A stretch of 64,000 bases of DNA from DATKUC01 sp964577375 (lineage in GTDB: Bacteria > Spirochaetota > Spirochaetia > DSM-27196 > DATKUC01): assembly GCA_964577375.1 (NCBI GenBank), contig CAZNYW010000001.1:113889-177888 (forward strand), given 5' to 3'. The translations under genes were made by a program, and so were the position numbers. The notes under the pieces are model-generated. The model was not told the DNA's origin and ran no database searches. It saw only the letters and a list, made by a program, of their open reading frames with translations. This document shows, one piece after another, positions 22,806 through 31,727 of this stretch. Within the stretch, counting starts at the first letter, position 1, and the number at the start of each line of letters is the position of its first letter.

Positions 22806-24619
22806 TTATGCCTGGGATTGCCGGATGAGGTTGAGCGATCCCCCCGCGAGCAGGATCCGTCGATGCCTTGGCGAAACGTCGAGCAGCGCCGTGATCATCC
22901 TCTCTCCGATGTTGACCGGAATCTCACGCTTGCCGCTTTCGATCAGCCGGCGAACCTCGGGAATCTCGATCCGGTCGCCCTGTTTGACGACGTCGTAGTC
23001 CGCCTCGTCGGCAAACTCGAGCGGCACGATGCCGAAATTGATGAGATTTGATTTGTGAATTCTGGCGAAGCTTTTTGCTATCTTCAAACGGATACCGAGA
23101 TACCGGGGCGCGAGCGCCGCGTGTTCGCGTGACGAGCCCTGGCCGTAGTTCTGGCCTCCGATTATTGCTCCATTGCCGGCCTTCCCGGCGCGAGAGGAGA
23201 AATCTTCGTCGAGGACGTCAAAGACGAATTTGCTGATCGCCGGAATATTGCTGCGGTAGGGGAGAACCCTGTTTCCGGCGGGCATGATTATATCAGTTGA
23301 TATATTATCGCCAACCTTGAGCACGATCTCCGCCCGGATGTCCTGTGGAAGCGGATCGAAGTCGGGAAAGGGCTTGATATTCGGTCCCCGCACGATCTCC
23401 ACCTTCGAAGGATCGTCGGCCGGACGCAGAAACCATTTCTGGTTGAACGCGTACCTCTCAGGCTCTTCCACCTCAGGATAGTTCTCGAGCCCGCGGGGGT
23501 CCGCAATGTGCCCTGCGAGCGCAGAAGCTGCCGCAGTTTCAGGGGAGCACAGATACACCTGATCATCCTTCGTGCCGCTTCGCCCCTTGAAATTGCGTGG
23601 GAACGTGCGCAGGGAATTGGTGCCGGTTACCGGCTCCCGGTATTGATCTCAAAGCTCACCTGCGGATGCTTCATCCGACCTTCCACTATTCCCGCGGCAA
23701 CCATGAAGTCGCGGTAGCTGCCGTTGCAGGAGGAGCCGATGATGACCTGATGCACCGGCACATCCTCCAGATCGCGCGCCGGTTTGACATTGTCCGGATT
23801 ACTCGGGCATGCCACGAGCGGTTCCACCGTCGCGAGGTCGAGCTCGGTCAGCTCTTCGAACTCCGCCCCTTGCGGAGTGATGCGCTCGCTCCATACCTCT
23901 TCCCGGCCGTTCTGCTTCAGGAACTTCCTCGTTACCTCGTCGGAGGGAAAGAGTGCGGCGGTTGCCCCGATGTCGACTGCCATGTTCGCGATGGTTGCGC
24001 GTGCAGACATGTCCAGGCGGGCCATTCCGGGACCGTAGAATTCCATGATCTTTCCGAGTCCGCCCTTGACGGTGTAGCGACGCAGCAGCTCCAGAATCAC
24101 GTCTTTTCCCGAGACGAAGGGATTCAGGCTGCCGGTAACGTGAATGCCCCACACCTCCGGCGTATTGATGTAGTAGGGACGTCCCGCCATCGCGAGCGCC
24201 ACCTCGAGACCTCCCGCGCCCATGGCCAGCATGCCAAGGCAGCCGCCGGTGGTGGTGTGGCTGTCCGAGCCAAGCAGCGTCTTGCCGGGCACGCCGAAAC
24301 GCTGGCGGTGAACGTGGTGCGAGACCCCGTTTCCAGGCGGCGAGAGTATAACCCCGTACTTCGAGGCGCATGACTGAAGGAAACGATGGTCGTCGGCGTT
24401 CCGGAAGTCGGTCTGAATGATGTTGTGATCGATGTAGCTCACCGCGACCTCGGGCCGCACCCGCGGTACGCCCATTGATTCGAACTCCAGGTAGACCATC
24501 GTACCGGTCGCGTCCTGCGTGAGTGTCTGATCAATCCTGAGACCGATCTCTTCGCCGGGCGTGAGCTTTCCTTCGACGAGATGCTCTTTGAGGATTCGTT
24601 CCGCCAGCGTCCGTTTCAT
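22806..24619 (-). pseudogene. Aconitate hydratase (Aquifex/AcnA-like), internal deletion
   Basis: Two minus-strand frames make one aconitase. The N-terminal 330 residues (24619 to about 23627) contain QDATGTMVYLEFESMGV, GSDSHTTTGGCLGMLAMG and IIGSSCNGS, the first Fe-S Cys. The rest (about 23640 to 22806) resumes in another frame at PVTGTNSLRTFPRNFKGRSG, continues KDDQVYLCSPETAAA and ends with the swivel domain (GDNISTDIIMPAG, NYGQGSSREHAAL). Homologs carry about 33 residues between FEI-TGSR and the -TGTNSLRTFP segment, including the CLGCIG motif with two cluster-ligand cysteines; these are missing here and the frame is shifted. It would otherwise be a full-length TCA-cycle enzyme of about 640 residues. 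It abuts the broken CDF gene tail to tail. Confidence 0.88.
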
Positions 24620-24628
24620 GTCTGCCTC

Positions 24629-26518
24629 CTAGACCTTGTTGCGGTTGCTCAGCGCCTTGTCGAGATTGTATGCTGCGCTGATGAGCGCGAGGTGAGTGAA
24701 AGCCTGGGGAAAGTTTCCGAGCGCCTCGCCGTTTGGCCCCGTCTCTTCCGAATACAGGCCGAGATGGTTTGCGTAGCCCAGCATCTGTTCGAAGATGAGG
24801 CGCGCCCGGTCGAGCCGCTCCGGATTCGTTGCTCCCTCCCGCGTCATCGCGTCCACCAGCCAGAAGCTGCAGATGTTGAAGGTTCCCTCGGTCGACCCGA
24901 AGCTGTCGGGGCTGCTCTGCACGTTGTAGCGGTACGCGAGACTGTTGGAGACAAGGCCACCGTCGCGCGGAGACTTCAACACCTCATCGAGGGTGCTTAC
25001 CATACGCCGGTCCGTCGGCGAGACGAAAAAGACCAGTGGCATGACGAGGGTAGCCGCGTCGAGAGAGTCGGAGCCGAAGTATTCGACGAAGGCGCCGCGC
25101 TCCTCGTTGTAGCCCTTTTCCATCACCGCTTCGTAGATCTCATCGCGGACCGCGTACCAGCGATCACGTTCGGCCGGATAGGCAAGCTGCTCGGAAAGGC
25201 GGATCGCGCGGTCGAGGGCAACCCAGCACATCAGCTTCGAATAGGTGAAGTCCTTATGCGTGCCCCGAAACTCCCAGATGCCGGCATCGGACTCTTTCCA
25301 GTGGTCGCACACCCAGTTTACCAGGCGGCGCAGATCGAGCCACAGGTCGTACGATATAGGGGTCGCGTACTTATTGTAGAGAAATACCGCGTCCATGAGC
25401 GCGCCGTAGATGTCGAGCTGCATCTGTGTATAGGCGGCATTACCGATCCGCACCGGCTTCGAGTCACGATAGCCCGACAGATTGTCGAGAGTCTGCTCGT
25501 TGAGCTCGTGCGCTCCGTCGACCCCGTACATGATCTGGAGGGAGCCGTCGGGATCCATCTCGTGCGCGCGCGCTTCGATCCACTTCATGAACTGCCCGGC
25601 TTCATCGGTGAATCCGATGCGCAGGAGGCTGTAGAGGGTGAACGCCGCGTCACGAATCCAGGTGTACCGGTAGTCCCAGTTGCGCTCGCCGCCGATGTGC
25701 TCCGGCAGGCCGCAGGTCGCCGCAGCGATGATGGCCCCACTCTCGCGGAAGGTCAGGAGCTTGAGCACGAGCGCCGAGCGCCGTACCATCTCCCGCCATC
25801 GTCCCGTGTAGGTGCACTGCGAGACCCAGTCGCGCCAGAAGTCGATGGTGCGTTGAAAGAGACGGTGCGATTCCTCATGTGACAGATGATGGTGCCTGCT
25901 GCCGGAGTCGGCCCCGGCAGCGTGCAGCACAAAGGTTGCCGAATGGCCCTCGCCCACAGTGAAAGCGGTAGAGACTCCCTGGCCGGGAGTCCGGATTCCG
26001 GCCTCCGCGAGCTCCGATGTCGACCTTTCATCGAGCGATAGCGGCGTCTCGCTGCTCAGCGAAAGAGAGAGCCCCTCCGAATCGAATTGCGCGCCGTGCT
26101 CGAGGAGGCGAACCCTGTGGGGTTTCCTGCCGTAGTCGAAGGCTGGATAGCACTCGATCTTCATCTCGAGGTTTCCCCTCACCATGTTTACCCGGCGGAC
26201 GAGCTCCGGCTTGGTCTGGCCTCCGTGTACGCCGCCGACCGGCATGTAGTCCACGATATCAACCACGCCGTCGGGACAGAAGAAGCGTGTCACCAGAACG
26301 TTGGTGTCCGGCCAGTAGAACTGTTTGGTGGTCACCCGCTCTTCGACCGGGGCGATCCGGAAAAAGCCGCCGCGCTGGTCGTCGAGTATTGCGCCGAAGA
26401 CACTCGGCGAATCGAATCGGGGAAAACAGAGCCAGTCGATCATTCCGTTCATGGCAGAAAGAGCGACCGTCTTCATATCGCCGATGATGCCGTGATTTTC
26501 GATGGGAGCGTATGCCAT
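24629..26518 (-). CDS. Glycoside hydrolase family 15 (glucoamylase/trehalase-like)
   Basis: A 629-residue cytoplasmic enzyme. The N-terminal beta domain begins MAYAPIENHGIIGDMKTVALSAMNGMIDWLCFPRFDSPSVF, the standard opening of bacterial GH15 proteins. The (alpha/alpha)6 catalytic domain follows with RNWDYRYTWIRDAAFTLYSL, DPDGSLQIMYGVDG and a C-terminal STEGTFNICSFWLVDAM segment carrying the catalytic Glu. Family members hydrolyse alpha-glucosidic bonds of oligosaccharides or trehalose. No signal peptide is present. It lies 9 bases downstream of the broken aconitase start and is followed upstream by an SDR, a frequent pairing that could oxidise the released sugar (inference). Confidence 0.93.
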   Translation of the reverse strand: MAYAPIENHGIIGDMKTVALSAMNGMIDWLCFPRFDSPSVFGAILDDQRGGFFRIAPVEERVTTKQFYWPDTNVLVTRFFCPDGVVDIVDYMPVGGVHGGQTKPELVRRVNMVRGNLEMKIECYPAFDYGRKPHRVRLLEHGAQFDSEGLSLSLSSETPLSLDERSTSELAEAGIRTPGQGVSTAFTVGEGHSATFVLHAAGADSGSRHHHLSHEESHRLFQRTIDFWRDWVSQCTYTGRWREMVRRSALVLKLLTFRESGAIIAAATCGLPEHIGGERNWDYRYTWIRDAAFTLYSLLRIGFTDEAGQFMKWIEARAHEMDPDGSLQIMYGVDGAHELNEQTLDNLSGYRDSKPVRIGNAAYTQMQLDIYGALMDAVFLYNKYATPISYDLWLDLRRLVNWVCDHWKESDAGIWEFRGTHKDFTYSKLMCWVALDRAIRLSEQLAYPAERDRWYAVRDEIYEAVMEKGYNEERGAFVEYFGSDSLDAATLVMPLVFFVSPTDRRMVSTLDEVLKSPRDGGLVSNSLAYRYNVQSSPDSFGSTEGTFNICSFWLVDAMTREGATNPERLDRARLIFEQMLGYANHLGLYSEETGPNGEALGNFPQAFTHLALISAAYNLDKALSNRNKV

Positions 26519-26539
26519 AGAGACTCCTTTTGGCCCGAG

Positions 26540-27397
26540 TCAGCCGCCGGTTGTGAATCCGGGATAGAGCGTCATTCCGCCGTCCACGTAGAGGCTGGTT
26601 CCCGTGACGTAGTCCGACAGATCGGAAGCGAGCCAGACCGCCGCCCTTCCGATGTCGTCAATTTCGCCGATTCTGTCGTAGGGGATTTTCGTCATCAGGC
26701 TGCTGTATGCGGATTTTTCGGCCCAGGCGTTGCGATTTATCGGAGTACGTATTGCGCCCGGTGCAATCGCATTTACCCGGATTCGGTCCGCCGCCAGCTC
26801 CTGCGCCATCGTCATCATCATCATCATGATGGCGCCCTTGCTCGCGGCGTAGTTGACGTGGCCTGCCCAGGGGATCTCCTGGTGAACCGAGCTCATGCAG
26901 ATCACCTTGCCCGCCGCGCACGAGATGCTTCGATCGACTCCCCTCCGTCTGAACTCGCGTATGGCCGCCTGAGAGCAGAGAAACTGCCCGGTGAGATTTA
27001 CCGAGATGACCTTGTTCCACTTTTCGAGAGTCATTTCAGCAATCGGGGCGTCGCTCTGAATTCCGGCATTGTTGACGACGACGTGGAGAGTGCCGAAAGC
27101 GTCGATCGCCTCTTTGAACATCCGGTCGACTTCCTCCTTCTGAGAAACATCGGCCTTGCACGTTATTGCGCGCACGCCGTAGCCGCGGATCTCTTCGGCC
27201 AGCTCCTCGGCCGAGTCCTCATTCGTTATGTAGTTGATCGCGACGTCTGCGCCTGCGGCGCCAAGGGCCCGCGCGACGCCTTTTCCAATGCCGGAGTTGG
27301 CACCGGTCACCAGAGCCGGCTGACCGTCGAGTATATGCTGAAGCACCCCGTCACGAACGACGGGGCGTCTGTCATCATCAATCTTCTTCTCACCCAT
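26540..27397 (-). CDS. Short-chain dehydrogenase, glucose-1-dehydrogenase-like
   Basis: A 285-residue SDR. It has TGANSGIGKGVARAL for the cofactor, NNAGIQSD, the catalytic Ser in ICMSSVHQEIPWAGHVNY, and Tyr/Lys in YAASKGA. The C-terminal IAPGAIRTPINRNAW and YVTGTSLYVDGGMTLYPGF are typical of glucose 1-dehydrogenase and related NAD(P) sugar dehydrogenases. Just after YAASKGA there is a run of five Met (MMMMM) from ATG repeats, in the helix where family members have hydrophobic residues. ATG 27397 is chosen for its AAGGAG site; the 5 residues upstream are unsupported. The GH15 gene follows 21 bases downstream, so the two are probably co-transcribed. Confidence 0.92.
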   Translation of the reverse strand: MGEKKIDDDRRPVVRDGVLQHILDGQPALVTGANSGIGKGVARALGAAGADVAINYITNEDSAEELAEEIRGYGVRAITCKADVSQKEEVDRMFKEAIDAFGTLHVVVNNAGIQSDAPIAEMTLEKWNKVISVNLTGQFLCSQAAIREFRRRGVDRSISCAAGKVICMSSVHQEIPWAGHVNYAASKGAIMMMMMTMAQELAADRIRVNAIAPGAIRTPINRNAWAEKSAYSSLMTKIPYDRIGEIDDIGRAAVWLASDLSDYVTGTSLYVDGGMTLYPGFTTGG

Positions 27398-27495
27398 ACA
27401 AAGCTCCTTCAAATGAAGTCAGTTAGCCGCTCGTGCGGTCGCAAGCATCAACGCATCCCGAATCCGAGAACAGATCCGGACGTATCGTCCATTCA

Positions 27496-29430
27496 TTATG
27501 CCGCCTGCGCCACGAGCTCCTTCACCTTTTCACCGGATATTTCCTCCTCATCGAGCAGAGCGTCGGCGACCCGGTCGAGTCCATCCTGGTGCTCCTGCAG
27601 CGTATTGAAAGCCTTCTGGTAGGCGTCGTCGAGGATCTTCTTGATTTCGTTGTCGACGAGGGTCGCGGTCTCGTCGCTGTAGCTGCGCCGCTGCCCCAGC
27701 TCCTGTCCGAGAAAGACCGCCTGGTGATTGTCACCCAACGCCACGTTCTCGAACGTGTCGCTCATCCCCCAGTCGAGGACCATCTTTCGCGCCATCTGCT
27801 GCGCCTGCTTCAGATCGTTTTCCGCGCCGCTTGTGATCGTCCCGGTCTTCAGGTGCTCCGACGCGCGGCCACCCATCATTACCGCAAGCCGATTGACCAG
27901 ATACTGCTTTTCATAGAGGTACTTGTCTCTCTCGGGCATCTGTTTGGTGACACCCATCGATCGGCCCCGCGGAATTATCGTCACCTTGTTGACCGGATCG
28001 GTATTCGGAAGAAGCGTTGCTACCACAGCGTGGCCGCCTTCGTGGTAGGCGAGGACCCGCTTTTCTTCGTCGGTGAGTGCGAGATTCGTCCGCTCGAGGC
28101 CGAGCATGATCTTGTCGCTCGACCGCTCGATATCCTGGGTGTCGATCCGGGACTTGCCCTGCTTTCCGGCGATGATCGCCGCTTCGTTGAGCAGGTTCGC
28201 CAGGTCTGCTCCCGAAAACCCCGGTGTATTACGGGCAATCCGTTCGAGATCGACCTCCGGGGCGAAGGGTTTGTTCCGTGCGTGGATTCTGAGAATTTCG
28301 TGCCGGTCCTTCATCGTGGGAAACCCGGTCTCCACTCTGCGGTCGAATCTTCCGGGACGCATGAGTGCCGGATCGAGGATGTCGGGACGGTTGGTGGCGG
28401 CTATGACGATGACGCTCTCATTGGGTTCGAAACCGTCCATTTCCGAAAGCATCTGGTTCAGCGTCTGCTCACGTTCGTCATGTCCACCGCCGACCCCGGC
28501 ACCGCGGCTGCGGCCGATGGAGTCGATTTCGTCGATGAAGATGATACTGGGGCTCTCTTTCTTCGCGGTCTTGAATAGATTCCGGACCCGGGAGGCTCCA
28601 ACGCCGACGAACATCTCCATGAAATCCGATCCGGCCATGCTGAAAAAGGGCACTCTTGCCTCTCCCGCCACGGCACGTGCGAGCAGGGTCTTTCCCGTGC
28701 CGGGGGGGCCAATCAGAAGAACGCCCTTCGGCGTCTTCGCGCCCATGCGCCGGAAGGTGTCCGGTTTCTTCAGGAACTGGACTATTTCCTCCAATTCGTT
28801 CTTCGCAGAGTCAATTCCTGCAATATCGTTGAAATGTGTATCAACAGATTTGCTTTTGATCCTTTTCGCCTGGCTCTTTCCGACATTGAACATGTTCTGT
28901 CCGCGTTGCCGCATCCGGCGATACAGGGCGTAGAAGATCCAGATCATGATTATGAACGGAAGTATGTTCAGGAGCGCCGAGAAGAATCCGCCGTTGGATT
29001 TCGGTTTTGTGTAGACAGTAGTCTTGCTGCTGTTGAGGTCGGACATGAGCTGCGCGCTCGCAGCCGAGGGAATATAGGTCTTGAACGTCTTCGGCGGATT
29101 CTTGTTGCTGGAATTCGGATAGGCGTTGGAAGCGTTTTTGAAGGTTCCCTGGACTTGCTCGCCCTGGATTACGACTTTTTCGACGTTTCCCGCCTGAAGC
29201 TGCTGCTCGAACTTCGAGTAGGCGATCTGATTGCCTCCGCCGGCACCGCCGAATACGGGCAGAAACCACGGCAGCCCAAAGAGAAGTATGACCAGCAGTA
29301 TCGGGCCCCATCTCCGGAAAAAGGAATCGCCGCTGATGTTGAAACTCCCCTGAGGGTTCCCCTGATTTCCGTTGCCGCTGTTTCTGTCGTCTGGACTGTT
29401 GTTCGGACTATAGTTTGCATCGAATCTCAT
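27496..29430 (-). CDS. ftsH: ATP-dependent zinc metalloprotease FtsH
   Basis: A 644-residue membrane-bound AAA protease. An Asn/Gly-rich N-terminus precedes TM1 (about residues 41-60), a periplasmic domain, and TM2 (about 150-170). The AAA module has Walker A GPPGTGKT (241-248), Walker B IIFIDEID (296-303) and the second region of homology with NRPDILDPALMRPGRFDR. The protease zinc site HEGGH is at 463-467. It degrades misfolded membrane proteins and short-lived regulators. ATG 29430 has AGGAG 5 bases upstream and is preferred over the extension to 29487. It stands alone, with 98 bases to the SDR gene. Confidence 0.96.
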   Translation of the reverse strand: MRFDANYSPNNSPDDRNSGNGNQGNPQGSFNISGDSFFRRWGPILLVILLFGLPWFLPVFGGAGGGNQIAYSKFEQQLQAGNVEKVVIQGEQVQGTFKNASNAYPNSSNKNPPKTFKTYIPSAASAQLMSDLNSSKTTVYTKPKSNGGFFSALLNILPFIIMIWIFYALYRRMRQRGQNMFNVGKSQAKRIKSKSVDTHFNDIAGIDSAKNELEEIVQFLKKPDTFRRMGAKTPKGVLLIGPPGTGKTLLARAVAGEARVPFFSMAGSDFMEMFVGVGASRVRNLFKTAKKESPSIIFIDEIDSIGRSRGAGVGGGHDEREQTLNQMLSEMDGFEPNESVIVIAATNRPDILDPALMRPGRFDRRVETGFPTMKDRHEILRIHARNKPFAPEVDLERIARNTPGFSGADLANLLNEAAIIAGKQGKSRIDTQDIERSSDKIMLGLERTNLALTDEEKRVLAYHEGGHAVVATLLPNTDPVNKVTIIPRGRSMGVTKQMPERDKYLYEKQYLVNRLAVMMGGRASEHLKTGTITSGAENDLKQAQQMARKMVLDWGMSDTFENVALGDNHQAVFLGQELGQRRSYSDETATLVDNEIKKILDDAYQKAFNTLQEHQDGLDRVADALLDEEEISGEKVKELVAQAA

Positions 29431-29656
29431 TTGAACTCCTGAATATCTAGAAGTTAACCTCTGCGACGCAGATGGAAATACCCCCAATGGTTTAACAGGA
29501 CGCTAAGGTTTGACCGTTGAAATGGGGCGGGCCTATTTTGGCGGTAAGGTCCACCGTCTTGAACAATGATGAGGCGGCGCACGACGCGGCGGTCTGGCTG
29601 CACGATCAGGTGCAGCAGCCTGTAAACAACGGCAAGCTCCGGGATCGAAGCCTATT

Positions 29657-29685
29657 GGGGACGGCGCGTCGAGCGCGCCGTCCCC
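29657..29685. repeat. Perfect 12-bp inverted repeat with 5-base loop
   Basis: Arms 29657-29668 (GGGGACGGCGCG) and 29674-29685 are exact complements around TCGAG. No T-run follows, so a simple terminator is unlikely. It lies in a 430-base stretch with only gene remnants, between divergent ftsH and the M23 peptidase. Confidence 0.7.
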
Positions 29686-29709
29686 GGTCAATTCAGGATA
29701 ACGAGAAGG

Positions 29710-29835
29710 AAATTCAGAAACTGGTACGGCAGCGGCAGGGTTGGTCTGATTCTGGTGCTGCCGACGCTCATTCGTTTCGCATTCGTGCAGAGGTGGCTGG
29801 TGACCGGGCTTACGGCGGGGGCGACCAAAGGATGA
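29710..29835 (+). pseudogene. C-terminal remnant of a MalG-type sugar ABC permease
   Basis: In the frame of the TGA at 29833 the sequence reads LILVLPTLIRFAFVQRWLVTGLTAGATKG. This is the conserved end of carbohydrate ABC permeases of the MalG/LacG group (LP-L, hydrophobic helix, FQR-V-GLTAGAVKG). Only about 40 codons are recognisable and no start or EAA loop remains. The preceding 29517-29650 stretch is codon-like (NNDEAAHDAAVWLHDQV) but could not be assigned. A longer open frame over 29517-29846 does not match any family. Confidence 0.6.
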
Positions 29836-29964
29836 TCCGGTCTTGACCGAATGTACTAAGTTCGCGCTTTCAGTATTCTATGCGTGGATTAAGTTGAGGA
29901 ATATAAGGAGGAAGTTTTACCCTCGCGATTGAGAACGATTATATTAAGCTCTACGGAGGACAAA

Positions 29965-30834
29965 ATGGAAAGGCCGCGAAACGCACTACCCGGATGGTGG
30001 CGGTCGCTGTCGGGTCGTACCAAGCGTCGGTTCGGTTATCTTTTGACAATGCTTGTAGTGATCGACATGATGAGCTACACCGGCGACCAGCAGGCGAAAG
30101 AGCTCAACGCATACAAGGCCACGGTGCATGCGCTGGAGTCTGACCTCGAGGCCGCACGCAGTGACAACGTGTCGGCTCGCAATTCGTATCGCGTTGCATT
30201 GCAGACGATTGTGCAGAAAGTGTATCAGAGCGACAGCTACCAGACGGGCGGTTACGAACCGGGGATCAGAAAGAGTATTGATGTCCTATATCAGGCAATC
30301 ATGAATGGCACTACCGACTACAGCAAACTTCTGAGTGATACAGAGTCGTTCTTCAGCAGGCGTTCGGACTATTACAAGACCATCCCGAGCATCTGGCCGG
30401 TAAAGCTAGACAGCACCGTCCGAATCACATCCGGTTTTGGCTACCGTGTTTATCCTATCAACGGCAAGCTCGATTTCCATCGAGGTATCGATATCGCTGG
30501 TGCCTGGCGGACAAAGATCAGAGCGACGGCGGACGGTGTGGTCACCGATGTGTGGATAAACCACCCGCTGTACGGCAGGATGGTGCGCATCCGCCATGCC
30601 AACGGCTTTGAGACCCTCTACGGACACATGTCCAGCACGCGGGTGTATGAGGGCGAAAAGGTCGAGCAGGGCCAGATCATCGGCATGATGGGTGACACCG
30701 GCCAGTCGCTCGGCAGACATTTACACTATGAGGTGAGCAAAGACGGCAAACTGGTCAATCCAATAGATTACCTTACGTCGAATCACCATGTCATGATGAG
30801 CGTGGGAACGGGCGAGTTGACCGGCGAGTCATGA
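29965..30834 (+). CDS. M23-family peptidase (LytM domain)
   Basis: A 289-residue membrane-anchored murein hydrolase. A hydrophobic helix (about residues 24-36) is followed by a coiled coil (KELNAYKATVHALESDLEAARS), a linker and the LytM domain. The zinc motif is complete: HRGIDI (HxxxD), LYGHMS and GRHLHYEV (HxH). Upstream of it, SGFGYRVYPINGKLDFH is the usual lead-in. It should cleave peptidoglycan cross-bridges in the periplasm or activate another hydrolase. ATG 29965 has GGAGG 7 bases upstream. Its stop overlaps the following SDR-like gene as ATGA, so the two are coupled even though a functional link is not obvious. Confidence 0.92.
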   Translation: MERPRNALPGWWRSLSGRTKRRFGYLLTMLVVIDMMSYTGDQQAKELNAYKATVHALESDLEAARSDNVSARNSYRVALQTIVQKVYQSDSYQTGGYEPGIRKSIDVLYQAIMNGTTDYSKLLSDTESFFSRRSDYYKTIPSIWPVKLDSTVRITSGFGYRVYPINGKLDFHRGIDIAGAWRTKIRATADGVVTDVWINHPLYGRMVRIRHANGFETLYGHMSSTRVYEGEKVEQGQIIGMMGDTGQSLGRHLHYEVSKDGKLVNPIDYLTSNHHVMMSVGTGELTGES

Positions 30835-31679
30835 AGAAAACGTGTCTGGTGACAGGGGGAACCTCCGGGGTAGGACGGGCAATTGCGCGCGCGCTCGCCG
30901 GGTCAGGTGACCGGGTGGTGATCCTCTCGCGGAGTGATCCGCGTGGGCGAAAGGCAGCTGCGGAAGTAGCGCGGGAGACAGGCTCTTCCGATGTCACTCA
31001 CCTTACCGCCGACCTGAGCGATCCCGGTTCGGTGAACGCCCTCGTGAATCGGATCGAAAACGAATTTGAATCACTCGATATCCTTTCGAACAATGCAGCC
31101 CTGCTCACCCTCCATCCGGGGATTTCACCGAGCGGTGTCAACGAGATCGTTGCCGTTGATTATCTTGGCCATTTTCAGCTGACCGTCCAGCTGCTTCCCC
31201 TGCTGAAGCGAAGCGCTCGGTCTCGCATCATCACGGCCGTCGGTCTTCCACGAACGGTGGAGTGGATACGGCTCCCGGCCGGGAGTCTTCTCGACGTTCC
31301 GTCGGGTCATCCGGTCAGGGCCGTATCCGCGGCGACGCTTGCGAAGGTCCTTTTCATGCGTGAGCTGGCGCGGAGGCTTGCAGGATCGCGCGTTACGGCG
31401 AACATATTTCACCCTGGACTTGTTCGGACCGGCATGGGCTCGGGACTTCCCTGGTATTTGCGCATACCGCTATCGATCGGAAATCTGGTGCTCCCGAGAT
31501 CGAGTCCAACGGGCGAGTTTCTCGCGACGGATCCGTCGGTCGAGTCGGTCAACGGGGAGTTCTTCGTTCACAGCAAACCCGCCGCCTACTCGCCGCCCGA
31601 GGGGGAGCGGGACGCAGCGGCACGGCTGTGGGTCGAAAGTGAGAGCAGGTCCGGGCTCGGTTCCGGCGCTGGCGACTGA
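30831..31679 (+). CDS. SDR-like protein lacking catalytic Tyr and Lys
   Basis: A 282-residue protein of the retinol-dehydrogenase-like SDR branch. The cofactor motif TGGTSGVGRAIARAL and LTADLSD are intact, but NNAG is NNAA and the segment that in homologs reads AYCQSKLANVLF is here AVSAATLAKVLF, so both the catalytic Tyr and Lys are replaced. The catalytic Ser region reads IITAVGL without Ser. It probably binds a nucleotide but may not catalyse hydride transfer. The protein is otherwise full length with no frame lesion, which suggests a regulatory role or early decay. ATG overlaps the peptidase stop by 4 bases. Confidence 0.85.
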   Translation: MKKTCLVTGGTSGVGRAIARALAGSGDRVVILSRSDPRGRKAAAEVARETGSSDVTHLTADLSDPGSVNALVNRIENEFESLDILSNNAALLTLHPGISPSGVNEIVAVDYLGHFQLTVQLLPLLKRSARSRIITAVGLPRTVEWIRLPAGSLLDVPSGHPVRAVSAATLAKVLFMRELARRLAGSRVTANIFHPGLVRTGMGSGLPWYLRIPLSIGNLVLPRSSPTGEFLATDPSVESVNGEFFVHSKPAAYSPPEGERDAAARLWVESESRSGLGSGAGD

Positions 31680-31727
31680 GCCATTCTGCCGTACAGCAAT
31701 CCATCGTCGCTCCCGAAGCCCGAGCGT

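Noticed and set aside
26087..27622. Plus-strand open frame of 511 codons across GH15, SDR and ftsH
   Set aside because: Crosses three well-supported minus-strand genes and their intergenic signals; composition is that of an antisense frame.
29517..29846. 109-codon plus-strand frame before the M23 gene
   Set aside because: Does not follow the frame of the permease remnant and has no recognisable domain; treated as accidental.
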